Shown here: positions 15,301 to 25,773 of the stretch, piece by piece
How positions within the stretch are numbered: position 1 is the stretch's first letter
Layout: each line of letters begins with the position of its first letter
NCBI GenBank assembly: GCA_965153455.1
Contig: OZ234504.1
Coordinates: forward strand, 1,860,001 to 1,924,000
Length of the DNA: 64,000 bases
Reading direction: 5' to 3'
DNA from: Sphagnum compactum
Taxonomy: Eukaryota; Bryophyta; Sphagnopsida; Sphagnales
Notes under the pieces: model-generated
What the model was told of the DNA's origin: nothing
Seen by the model: the letters and a program-made list of their open reading frames with translations, nothing else
Database searches by the model: none
Translations under genes and position numbers: made by a program

Positions 15301-16569
15301 ATTGCACTATTGAATAACGAAATTGAGAAGCAAGCAAAATCTCAATGGCAACAAGATTGTACAACTATCATGGAAGAAAATAATTGTATAGTTGAAAACG
15401 TACGAAAAGATTGGGAAGCAAAAATGAAAGAAATAAAAGAAAATAATGCTCTATTAGCTTTGAAGCGGATTGATTATCAGGTGAATCTTTCATTGTCAAC
15501 CATGCTAATCAATTTTGTTACCATTTATCTTGGATTGGCTTAGAATTGAACCATGCCCAATTACAATTGTTTCATGCCATTTTCATATACATTTGATATT
15601 CATAAGGTTATATTGCTTATGACAAAATGTTACATTTCTAAAATTAAATTTGTCATGTGTGATACATTTAACATAAACATATTCTATGATGAAATTTTGT
15701 AGTGATGATAAATTCTTGTTCAACATTTTAGAATGAAGAAGAAAAATCATGTTTGGCTTTGGTGTTGATTACACAATTAATTAGATTTCTTACATTTCTT
15801 TAATTACTCAAATGTAATGCATTCATTACATCACATTATGTATTATTCTATTCATAATATGTTTGAAACTTGAAAACTAAAACCTAATCCAAAATTTGAA
15901 TGCTATAAAAAAAACCTATTCAAAAGACATCTCAATGTGTCCCTACAGGTTGAAATGGAGGAGTTGGAAAAGCAAAATGAAGAGATCATACATAAAAGGA
16001 AAATTGAATGGAGGGAGGCACGCAAATTTTTTGAAGTTCAATATGAAGAAGATTTGGAGCGAGGACACATGCTCCACACCATACAATGTCAAACACTTGA
16101 AGCTCAAAACCAAGAATTTATTGAAGCAAAACTATTGGCTCACAAAGCCAAGCTGGCTGCAATAAAAACATTTAATGAAACAATTAGTTCAGTTGTGGAA
16201 GCTTCCAACTTGGTTGAGGATGAAATTCACCGAATTGAGACATTTTTGCAATACGTTATTGATCATAGTTCTCTCCCAATCCAACCTCTTGGAGAGCGCA
16301 AGCGTAGTTTAGATAGGTCATTAAATATGTTAATAGTATCTGATAAGCCATGTCAACCTAGTGTTATTATTGATGCATTGCAAGAGGCCTTTAAACCAAT
16401 GACAAGAGATACATCCCACCTCGGTGCGGGGAAGTCTAATAATGCTAGGAAGGTTTCTAGGAAAACAAAACCCAAAAGTCGATTTGAAGGTATGGTGCCC
16501 ATACACCCAGAGAGGGTCCGTGGACACGATTGTGTTGTTAAGCGAAGCAAGGAAGATAGGCTACTATAG
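6315..16569 (+). CDS. VWA3-like von Willebrand A-domain coiled-coil protein
   Basis: Ten exons are supported: 6315-6431, 7430-7600, 8524-9399, 10126-10257, 12253-12420, 12956-13375, 14026-14154, 14561-14977, 15160-15480 and 15949-16569. Each has GT-AG borders and a length divisible by three, giving 1123 residues from the ATG at 6315. Residues about 97-355 are proline-rich. A VWA domain spans about 357-540. Its metal-site (MIDAS) residues are visible: D362-C-S364-G-T366, the AGTT loop at 455-458, and the TDG with D480. The following STSTGGYF block matches the end of VWA3A/VWA3B-type domains. Residues about 545-1000 are Glu/Lys/Gln-rich and likely coiled coil; the C-terminal about 120 residues are basic. 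In other organisms VWA3 proteins are linked to cilia or flagella, so a role in motile sperm is a guess. The start is uncertain because the exon at 6315 is preceded by a good acceptor and could be internal. Confidence 0.8.
11660..11845 (+). repeat. Dispersed AT-rich repeat in VWA intron
   Basis: This part of the fourth assembled intron (10258-12252) resembles about 53690-53880. Both contain AATTAATTA, a TTTCTGAAAATAATAT block, TAATTAGT, and then GCCAAGGTACTA in the same order. It looks like an old, diverged copy of an interspersed element; no ends or terminal repeats are clear. Confidence 0.5.
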
Positions 16570-17057
16570 AGGATTTGCTTGCTGCATTTCTAGCAGATTT
16601 TAGTGTGTCCCTATTGCATCCTGAAATGGAGTAAATGTTGTTGCTCCATTTAGAGTTTTGGGTTTGTATATTGGAAGGTTTTGGATATCAGTTGGTAATG
16701 CCTGGACCAAGTCTTGTCTGAAGCTATATTCTATGTAATGTTGAAGGTGTGTATAACTGTGTACATTTTGGAGAGCTAGATTTGAATTGGGATGGAGTTC
16801 CAATTGGGTGAGGCTAATCTTCTATATGACATTGATGTACTTTTTTTTGTTCTTAGGAGTTCTAGCTGCTTTTCCTGGCACAGACTTTAGCAACAAAAAA
16901 ACATAAAAATTTCAACAATAATCATGTTAATGGTTAGCCATGCATAGAACTGGACCAGGCCTGTGCCTGGTATCATCAAAACTGGTAGCAAGGAGCCTAC
17001 CAGAGGCTCATATGCTTTGGTAACCAATCGACTTAGTGTCGCGGTTGTTGTGAATAG

Positions 17058-17250
17058 TCTCAAGATTCACACACCTCAACTATTCATGGTAAACAGTGCA
17101 CTCTCATCATCGGTTACCTAGTTCATACTAGTCTTGTGTTTTAGAAGTATTCAACTGTCTCAACATTCACACACCTCAACTATTCATGGTAACATGTGCA
17201 CTCTTGTCGTCGGTTATCTAGTTCCTATTAGTCTTGTGTATTTGAAGAAG
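17058..17250 (+). repeat. Direct duplication, 100-bp unit x2
   Basis: Two adjacent copies of a unit of about 100 bases begin at 17058 and 17158. Each contains TTCACACACCTCAACTATTC, a GTGCACTCT block, CGGTTA, and TAGTCTTGTGT. It lies about 490 bases past the VWA stop codon and directly before a second, unrelated tandem repeat. Confidence 0.85.
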
Positions 17251-17313
17251 AAGTTTTCAAATTACATGACAGTTGTAATGGACTTTCTTTGTGCATAGTG
17301 CCGAGATTTCACT

Positions 17314-17592
17314 GGATTGATGATAGTTCTGATCTAATGGGTTTGGAATCCAACCCTTTCTTCACCTTTCTAGCTGAATCTTTCTGTAAGAACTGGACTT
17401 AAGGGATTGATGATAGTTCTGATCTAATGGGTTTGGAATCCAACCCTTTCTTTCACCTTTCTAGCTGAATCTTTCTGTATAGAACTGGACTTAAGGGATT
17501 GATGATAGTTCTGATCTAATGGGTTTGGAATCCAACCCTTTCTTTCACCTTTCTAGCTGAATCTTTCTGTATAGAACTGGGACTTAAGGGAT
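17314..17592 (+). repeat. Tandem repeat, 90-92-bp unit x3
   Basis: Three near-identical copies start at 17314, 17404 and 17496. Each begins GGATTGATGATAGTTCTGAT and runs through TTTCTAGCTGAATCTTTCTG to ACTGG(G)ACTTAAGG. Copies two and three share a one-base insertion (TTTCACC) and TATAGAAC, so the last duplication was probably between them. It may lie in the 3' flank of the VWA gene. Confidence 0.9.
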
Positions 17593-17713
17593 TCTCCGAA
17601 ATGCCTTAAGAGGGAGAGAGAATAGTGGCACAAATTATTTTTCAATGTATTTTTTGTGAACTTACGACAGTTAAAATCAAAAATTGATATTCTTTTTTGA
17701 TAAACAAGTGAAA

Positions 17714-18034
17714 CAAGGAGTGTCTCACCCACTGTGGCCTTGCCATTTGCATTAAAAAAAGGTATCTTAAGGCGAAAGAAGAATTATGAAAACTCAAGTA
17801 TTAATTTCACCATGCAAAAATATAATCTTCAAAAAAAAAATCCTCTAAAAGAAACCAAAATCCTTCAAGATATTATATAACTCTATAACTAATCTCAAGT
17901 TTGAACACAAGCCAAAATATTATCTTTCAAAAATCCTCATATAAGAATAGACCGATTATTATTACCTAAGGGCCAAATCCCTCAAGCTACTATACTCTTA
18001 TAATGAATCTAAACACAATACTATCCAAGGGCCA
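17714..18034 (-). mobile_element. Non-autonomous DNA-transposon-like repeat, copy A
   Basis: This is the reverse complement of the element at 18889-19248. It keeps the CAAGGAGTGTCTCAC end, GTGGCCTTGCC, a block of alternating rich phrases (the 'aagatattata' and 'cctcatataagaatagacc' parts), AATCTAAACACAATA, and a truncated ATCCAAGGGCC end. It has no coding capacity. The distal terminal repeat is incomplete, and I found no target-site duplication. Confidence 0.75.
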
Positions 18035-18397
18035 ATAAAAACAGATAATAAGCATAGGGAGCTACTACTTAACATTTTATACAAAATGATGTCAATTCAA
18101 AATATAAGGTATATTGTTTGTTACTTTAGACTAAAATTTAATAACAATTTAGAAAAGGATTAGCCCATGCATAAAACATCAGCAAATAACTTAAATTTTG
18201 CAAAAAAGGCATTTGAAAATACAATTAAAAGAGTCCTTTTTGGACTTATGAACAGTAGTATAATAAGTTTAGTTTATAAATTATAAAAAATTGTCACATG
18301 TATTGATAAATGAAGGTGACAACTAATTCACATTCATCTCATGTATAACCAAATAGAAAATAATACAAGTTCCAAACACAAGGAGTAATAGTACCCA

Positions 18398-18551
18398 CAC
18401 TACAACAAAAGGTGTCCTTGTACGCCAAGTGATTTCACTAGATTTTAAGTGAATTCACTTGTTGTAGTGAACTGGGACCAATGAAAAGGCAGTGAATTCA
18501 CTAGTCTAGTGAACGAGGACTAATGAACTGCACCCACATTTTGTAGTAGTG
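18398..18551 (+). mobile_element. CACTA-type MITE, copy 1
   Basis: This 154-bp element begins CACTACAACAAAAGG and ends ATTTTGTAGTAGTG, imperfect inverted termini of the CACTA (CMC/EnSpm) type. It is flanked by the 3-bp direct repeat CCA at 18395-18397 and 18552-18554, the duplication size expected for this superfamily. The inside holds several GTGAATTCACT-like palindromes and no ORF. It lies about 160 bases past the aquaporin stop codon, so it may be within that gene's 3' UTR. A second copy of the same length is at 53374. Confidence 0.9.
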
Positions 18552-18582
18552 CCAATAAATACAAAGAACGACCTCCCGCAAT

Positions 18583-18610
18583 CAACCAACCAACCAACCA
18601 ACCAACCAAC
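18583..18610 (+). repeat. (CCAA)n microsatellite
   Basis: A run of CCAA tetranucleotides, CAACCAACCAACC and onward, lies between the CACTA MITE and the aquaporin stop codon. Confidence 0.9.
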
Positions 18611-18712
18611 ACACACACCAAGTGTAGAATCACATAGGCTAGTACATAGTAATAGTTGCATGATTTCAACATGAAAGTAATATCCATTAGAGATCCGTAG
18701 TAAAGGCATGCA

Positions 18713-19532
18713 CTAGGTTGAAGATTTGGATGATGATTTGATGAATGTGCCGCCGCGTCGCATCACAAATTGATGGAAGATAGCAGCCAAAGTAGCTCCC
18801 AAGAATGGTCCTACCCAGAAAATCCACTGCCCAAACCAAACACAAACCACCACAAATTGGGTTGGTTAACTTAGTGCTATATTAGAACCAGGGGTTTTGG
18901 CCTTGCCTACCAAGGCCCTTAAGGATAGTATTGTGTTTAGATTCATTATAGAGTATAAAAGTAGCTTAAGGGATTTTAATAGGTCCCTACTACGTAATAA
19001 TAATAATAATAGGTCTATTTGTTTTTATATGAGGATTTTTGAAAGACGATATTTTTTTGGCTTGCTTTCAAACTGGAGATTAGGTTTAGAGTTATAATAT
19101 CTTGTGGGATTTTGGTTTCTTCTCGAGGATTTTTCGAACATAATATTTTTGCATGGTGAAATATTTGAGTTTCCTTAATTCTTTCTTTTGCCTTAAGATA
19201 CATTTTAATGTGAATGGCAAGGCCACAGTGTGACAAATATACCCCTTGTTTTCCTCCATTTTTTGTGATACAAAAAATATGGTGATATTTGTTTCCCCAA
19301 AATGAGCAAAATTAGTCAAATTTACTTTAGGGGGAAAAAAAATTCCCAGCTTTAATTTTCTCTTAAAAAAACGACAAAATTTGTTGGGAAAAAAAAGAAA
19401 ACACTAATTAGAACACCTAGAAAGCCATGCCTATAATTTTCTTAGTGTTAGAGGAGGGGACCATATATCCATGAATTTTGTACCTACAACTCATGCTCAA
19501 CATTAATTAATTCCTAAGAGGGCCACCAAAGG

Positions 19533-19572
<40 letters not shown>

Positions 19573-21096
19573 AAGGAAGAAAATCAAAAAGAAAAATAAA
19601 TTGTGGTTTAGGAAAGAAAATTTATTTGATCTGCAAATTTGAGAAAGAAAGCATAATATATATACAGAATGAAAGTATAAATACAGAGCATAATATACAT
19701 ACAAACAGAGAATTATACATACAGAGAGAGAATTGTACTCACATAGAAAATTATTACATACATGTCTCACTATACATGCAGAAAGAACTATTATACGTAC
19801 ATACATAAATACATACATACGTACATATGTACACTTATACGTACAGAGCCTTCTACGGATACGTACGTGCTGATGCCAGGCTTGGGGCTTGTTGAGAATG
19901 GCAGCGGAGGCGAAGCTGCGAGCCGGGTTGATTCCTGTTCCTGTGATGGGTATGGTCGCTAAGTGTACCAGGAACACTGTGAATCCGATCGCCAATGGCG
20001 CCAGTACCTGCACATACATCAGAAACAACATTATTTGCTCCACCCAATTCAATTCTTCTCCCAATTCCAACAGAAAGTAAGTGTAGAGCACAATTTGTAC
20101 AGTTGCAGAATTTGGGATTTGGTTTTGTAATTTCATTTGGTGGGTTTTGAGAGTGTGAATTGCTTACAGGAACATCTTCATGAGCGTCTTCTTTGCGTTC
20201 TGGATCCGTTGCAGACATAACAGTGAACACCAGTAACAAAGTACCCACCATCTCCGCTACCAACCCTTTGCCCAAGCTGTAACCCTGGTGTATGTAATTG
20301 GCTCCTCCTCCGTATTCATGGAACAACGTCGAACCTTGTACCGCTCTCACCACGCCAACGCCACAGACTGCGCCAGCACATTGTGCGATCATGTAGCAAA
20401 CGGTGCAGGGGATCGTCACCTTTCGTGCGAGTAGTAAGGCGAAAGTCACCGCTGGGTTGATGTGACCACCTATTGCATGCATGAAGCAGATCCCGCGAGC
20501 TCTCATGTCATGATCAATTCCAAGACATGTAATGAGCGATTTGTAAATGAGTGAGACTGGATTCATATGAGGAAGAATTTCAAGTCAAAGATTTATGTAA
20601 TATGGGGTTGTGGAATGTTGCTAGAAGGATTACCGGAGATGCCTGCTGTGCAGTACACAAGGACAAAGATCATGCCTCCAAAAGCCCATGCGATGCCCAA
20701 CAAGCCCACTCCACCGCCGTCCACGACTTCATTGCTGCTTGCTGCAGCAGCGCCGATGACGGTAGAGACACCCACATAGACGAACAGCAATGTCGCCGCG
20801 AACTCGACGATCACGGCCCGGTAGAACCGCCAGCGACTCAGCTCGGCCGCATCGACTAGAGGAGCTTCGGCGCGCGGGCGCCGCCGCGGGGAGCGGACGA
20901 TTTCTTCTGGAGCTGGCGCGGGCGGCGGCGGTACTTGGACGACTCTGGAGCGGATGATTTCTGTCACCTGATCAGCATCTTCATCTCCATCGTTTCCCTG
21001 AGGTGGATGAGAAACTGCAGCAATTCGCGTCACTGCAGCTCTTGTCTCCACAGTTTCCATCAAACTCTCGTCCATGTATCTCTCTTCTTCCCCCAA
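18713..21096 (-). CDS. PIP: PIP-type aquaporin
   Basis: Four exons on the minus strand, in coding order: 21096-20634, 20469-20168, 20007-19867 and 18826-18713, giving 339 residues. The splice positions follow PIP genes ([28 protein letters not shown]). It is a plasma-membrane water or small-solute channel with six membrane helices and both NPA loops ([10 protein letters not shown] and GTGINPARS). The F-H-T-R selectivity filter of PIPs is readable (LLF near the start of helix 2, VHLA, GTG, NPAR). The PIP signature [10 protein letters not shown] is at about 85-94, so the soluble N-terminus is about 40-50 residues longer than usual and carries PPPPAPAP and an Arg-rich stretch. Loop A lacks the usual Cys, the loop B site reads RKVT rather than RKVS, and loop D reads HEDVPV rather than DSHVPV. 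The C-terminus is Ser-rich (KSSSKSST). Copy B of an interspersed repeat lies in the last intron. Confidence 0.93.
18889..19248 (+). mobile_element. Non-autonomous DNA-transposon-like repeat, copy B
   Basis: An element of about 360 bases begins CAGGGGTTTTGGCCTTGCC and ends GGCAAGGCCACAGTG...ACCCCTTG. The ends are loosely inverted: CAGGGG against CAAGGGG, and GGCCTTGCC against GGCAAGGCC. CAGGGG-type ends recall hAT elements, but the 8 bases on the two sides do not match, so the superfamily is open. There is no ORF of note. It lies inside the last intron of the aquaporin gene (18827-19866), in the opposite orientation to the gene. Related copies are at 17714, 53337 and 55149. Confidence 0.75.
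19531..19562 (+). repeat. Poly-A run in aquaporin intron
   Basis: An A run of about 32 bases (T run on the gene's strand) continues into an A/G-rich tract to about 19600, within the last aquaporin intron. On the gene strand it reads as a long pyrimidine tract. Its exact length should be treated as uncertain in any assembly. Confidence 0.85.
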
Positions 21097-21235
21097 CTCG
21101 TTGACAGTTGAGACCCGGGTACCTTCTTCTGCTGTGCCTCCTTCGCCTGCTGCCTAGACTGGCTTTCTAGACGTGCTTCTAGTAGTACCCTGTAGCTTGC
21201 TTGGGTCAGATTACATATAAGCTTACAAAATTCTT

Positions 21236-21520
21236 GGCACCAATTTGAGAAGAAGAATCAGATGCTGAGGGATGCTGCTGCTCCCTCACACTTCTTCTCG
21301 TTCAGATTTGTTCAGAATTATTGGCACCAATTTGAGAAGAAGAATCAGATGGGGATGTTGCTGCTCCCTCGGACTTCTTCTGAATCAGATGGGGATGCTG
21401 CTGCTCCCTCAGACTTCTTCTTGTTCAGATTTGTTCAGAATTATTGGCACCAATTTGAGAAGAAGAATCAGATGGGGATGTTGCTGCTCCCTCAGACTTC
21501 TTCTTCTTGTTCAGATTTGT
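21236..21520 (+). repeat. Tandem repeat upstream of aquaporin start
   Basis: Blocks TTGGCACCAATTTGAGAAG + AAGAATCAGATG, GGGATG(T/C)TGCTGCTCCCTC and ACTTCTTCT...GTTCAGATTTGTTCAGAATTA recur three times with partial units between them. The repeat begins about 140 bases upstream of the aquaporin ATG, so it lies in its 5' UTR or promoter. ORFs reading through it are repeat artefacts. Confidence 0.85.
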
Positions 21521-21529
21521 TAGCTTTTT

Positions 21530-24500
21530 ATGTACTTCATTCACTCTGGAGAGTCCAGCCTTCTTGGGTGGGCACTCTGGGAGGGAGGGGGGAATATTCT
21601 TATGGAATATCAAAAGGGCCATGATTTACCCATATCCTTCCTTGCTTCAAGGAATATTTCCATTCGCAATCGGGGCTAGATTTTTTTTTAATTTAATTTA
21701 ATTTATTTTATTTTCTGCCTTCGGCTTCGAGATCATGGTTTCAAAGGCCCTCCTAGCACTAGGTTTTTAATTTTGAGAAAGAGGTTTTTTTTAAATATTA
21801 TTTAAGCATAGGGTTTTTTTAAAACTCTCGGGATTGGGATTTTTATTTCAAGGCAAAAGATTTTTGATTGTGAACAGAATTGGAATTTTTTTATTTATTT
21901 TTTTGGGTTGAAAATTTGGTTTGAAATTTGGTCGTGAAAGCATTTGAATTTTGTTATAATTTGAATTTTCATAAACATGCTCAACTTGCATGGGTCCAAA
22001 TCCTTGGGGCTCAAAAGTGAAAATCATGTGCTCAAAATAAAATAAAATAAAATAAAATAAAATGCAAGCTCTATGAAAAAAAAAAAAAGAGAATTTACTT
22101 CAAGCTAATTGAATCCATTTCGAGCTAATAGAATATTCTTTGAGGCAAGAGAGGTATGGTAAAAGTCACTCTTTGTATTTTCTACAATACCCTCCTCTCT
22201 GTGCATGTGTTTGTTCAGAGGGTATTCTTTTGCTACCTAATTATAAGTGGGATAATTGCTACTATCAGATTGATTGATTGGTCCCGGTGGTTTGTTATTA
22301 GTAGTCTCTCACCTTTTGCAATCCCAGTTTCATGTTTATGAATAAGGCATGGGAAACAATAACCAGCCATCTTGGATGCAAGCAAGAATCATTCTTGAAG
22401 GCTCAAATACTGAGTTGGGTAATACTCTTTAATTCTCTTGTTTCAATCATTTATGAGGAGATGGATTAGCAAGTCTTTTTGATCTTGGATTTCAAACCAC
22501 AGTAATCTATCTGCAGCTTTTCTATCTATCACCTTTTTCTCCTTTTTTCTTTTCATTTTATTTTAATTTGGGTCTTTTGGGTCATGAGTATTTTGTGAGT
22601 ATTCTGTCATGATGTAGTAGCAACATAGGTATAAATTGCACACCCCTTTTGTGACTCCCATTGATGATGTACACGGCACTGCAATTTCTTTTGTAATTTA
22701 ACTTCAAATTGGCTTGCGGGTTGTTCTACATGTTCTTCTACAATTCATGACTTGTCGGGTATTCTTGAATCCTCACAACTTCTTCCCTTTCTACAATTGA
22801 TGGGGAGATTGAAACGACGAGATCGTGTGGAGGCTCAGATCATGATTTCACCTTCAATGTATATATGTATATACATGTGCCAGTTAGCAATTTGCCATCT
22901 GCCGTGGCAGCTGGTGAGTGTGAACCCATCCATGATCATTTGCTGCTTTGCAGTGCCCATGCCTCTGTTCTTTGTGCTGTGGATGTTCATGGCATAGCAC
23001 ACTGCATATATTATTATGACTTCAATAGATGATGATGGTACCCATGACTTTTGGGGAAAAAAAAAAGTTGGGGGCCAGGGAGCTTGAATCTCTTTCTGGG
23101 TAGGTTTGTGCCGTGTTTTGCAAAGTAAATGCTCAATAATGACATGGTTATGACATGGCACGACATGCACTTGAGCTGAATCTAGACATGCACAATCATG
23201 CTTGGTTACGTCAGCTAGTAGTAGACCACCTGATGGGTCATCCTTCTCTTGTGACAATTTGTCTTTGGCAACTCCTTTTTCTTATTGTTGAGATTGAAGA
23301 TGTATCTGCTGTGGACACTCGTATCCATTTGCGCTTCATGCCTGGCCTCTGGGTCCTTGAAATTTCTGTTGCTAATGGCATGCTACTTGAACATCATCTC
23401 TATGAAACACAAGTTACAAAGGATTGAGAGTGGAGATCAACTTCACAACAATGTAATTTGAACCCTTGAAAGAGACAATTCACTTTGGAAAAGCTGGTAG
23501 TTGGAGTTCAGTCAGTCCTAGAAGCTTGAGATCTGAGCTCACAATCCTGTAACATGTATCTGGTGGAATGAGATCCTCAAATTTTAAGGAAAAGAAGCTC
23601 ATGACATTACCCTAATAGCTGGTATGTGCAGATTCAATTTGATCACTGGAACCAAGTAGTAGAATACAGTGTACATTCCCTGAAGCTCCAACATGCTCAG
23701 AAGTGACCAGAGATGTGTGTGAAATTGGCTCTCTAAAACTTGTCATGAATGACCTCAAAACTCCTCATATCGTCATAAGCAGTAGTTGTAATACTGTAGA
23801 AAACTAATGGATGATTCAGTATTATGATCCAGCCCCAATTTTGGGTTTGTTGGCTAAAGCTTACCTTCTTTCTCCCACTCATTCAGGCAATGTGCACACT
23901 TTGGTGTGCAACCTCAAACCCAAAGAGCCAAAATAGGGTTTTGTTTTCATTACATGGTTGTGAAGGCTTTCAATCAGAGGAAATGAATCTTTGAGAGTGA
24001 CCCACATGGGCTTTCCCTGAAAGAAAATGTCATATTGTGAAGAGGAAACTTCCCATGAGAAGAGAGTTACACTTTTATGCTTTATTTTCTCACCAATGGT
24101 GGTGGCCACTTCCTCTGCAGAGATAGCAACTTAGAGTTATAAAATCCAACTGAAAGTTATAAAATTGAGCTTGATATCGACTAGCTTTTTCACATAAGTG
24201 TCTTCATCTACAAATTCTGATCTCTTTCAGTCGTACATGTACGACAAAGTTTTCTAGCCCAAATTGAAGCTTGAACTATAATTTGATTTTATGTACATGA
24301 ATATGCAAGGTCCAGTGAATAAATCGTGTTAGTTTTCTAAGCAACTGGACCCCCCCATGTGGGTCAGCTGGCCAGGTCTGCTTTGGTACAATTTGCAGAA
24401 TTTGTGCCTACCTGCAACCCATGGAAAATTTCCATGCAAAACCCAAATTCAAGCAAGTTTATCACAAATTTGGTTTCTATTGTCACAGGATCTGAGCTTT

Positions 24501-25770
24501 TCAAGCAAGCAATTATAGGATGATGCTGATGCAAGAAACCATACCCTCAAATGCTTGCTTGATTCAGGGCCATAATGGGTCATTTTCCAGCCTCCTTTTC
24601 TCCCTCCCTGCTGGTGCAACAGATCTCAATAGTAAGCATACAGAAAACACAATGACTAGCTACCCCTGCAAAAAGAGTTTCTTCTAGACTTGAAAAAATC
24701 TGTATAGTCTTCTGTCACACAAGAGCCTACCCATATGAAGATTCAGTACAGATCAACAAAGGGTAATCCATGACGGACAAGAGCTTCCAGACACAAGCCT
24801 TCAGAATAATTCATTGCTTTTCTTCAGAGCATCTTGACCCAATTTCTCTCTTGATTTTATGTCAGACTGCTATATGATGATAGCAAATGATCAGTCTGAA
24901 ACTGGAAAGAACTCCTGCCTGATTCAGACTGAACCAAGGAGTTCTTTCGGGTGAATCTTCAGAACTTGATTCAGACTCCATGGATTATGGCTAGAATTTT
25001 GCAGACTATGAGACCAAGATGTCTGCAAGTTTAGAGTACCTACACGTTTTCCCTTTGCCAGACATCCTACCCAAAATCCCGCATGAAAGGTGAGCGAGAA
25101 TTGTAGGCAAGTTTTGGTCTCCTAATTTGGTAACTTATACAAGCAAGGAATGTGCTACAATTTCATTCAGCCACAACTGATCAATATCAAAAGCAAATTT
25201 CTGGCCCTAAAGCACCCAGCTAAAGCAAGATCAATGGGTCCAAACCCTTTATGGAGTCCTAAAATCATGTCACCATGTCACCTGGCTCTCTCTCTTGTGC
25301 TTCCATAGACTTTTATCATCAGTAGTAGACAAGACTATGAAGAATTAGAAAAATATAGCTGCACACTTTATAACCATAGAAACTCATGTATTACAATAAT
25401 ATCCTGCAGTTGGGCACAGCCACCAACTTGCTCATAGGCTAAATTTGGAACACTCTGAACTGCAAGCAATCTACTTAGTTGCACAAACAAATGACAATTG
25501 TTATGCACATAATTTAGGCATAAACTAGATTCAAACTCCATAATTCATGCTCGAAAACAAAGCTTAATATACTAGATTAGCATTTTTTTTGCTGGAATCT
25601 GAACTTGCTGCAATTATGTACTAATTCTTCTTGATAGTTCTCAAGGTCCAGGCATTGACCACCCATCATCACCAAAAGTTTTGGTTGTTGTTGTTGTACT
25701 TGTAGCAAGATTTTCGTTGTTGTTCTTGCTGCAGCAAGAGGAGTTTATGGGGTATTCAGGCATAAAGTCT
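21530..25770. other. Intergenic region between aquaporin and dioxygenase 1
   Basis: I see no supportable gene. An (AAAAT)n run lies at about 22028-22063. From about 22.7 kb the composition is less AT-rich and less repetitive than elsewhere, as in transcribed non-coding DNA. The longest open frame (23155-23427, +) resembles nothing I recognise and has no splice-linked partner. The part next to 25.7 kb is likely 3' UTR of dioxygenase gene 1. Confidence 0.5.
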
Positions 25771-25773
25771 CTT

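Noticed and set aside
23155-23427. 90-residue plus-strand ORF between aquaporin and dioxygenase 1
   Set aside because: It resembles no family I know and has no neighbouring exon that would extend it.
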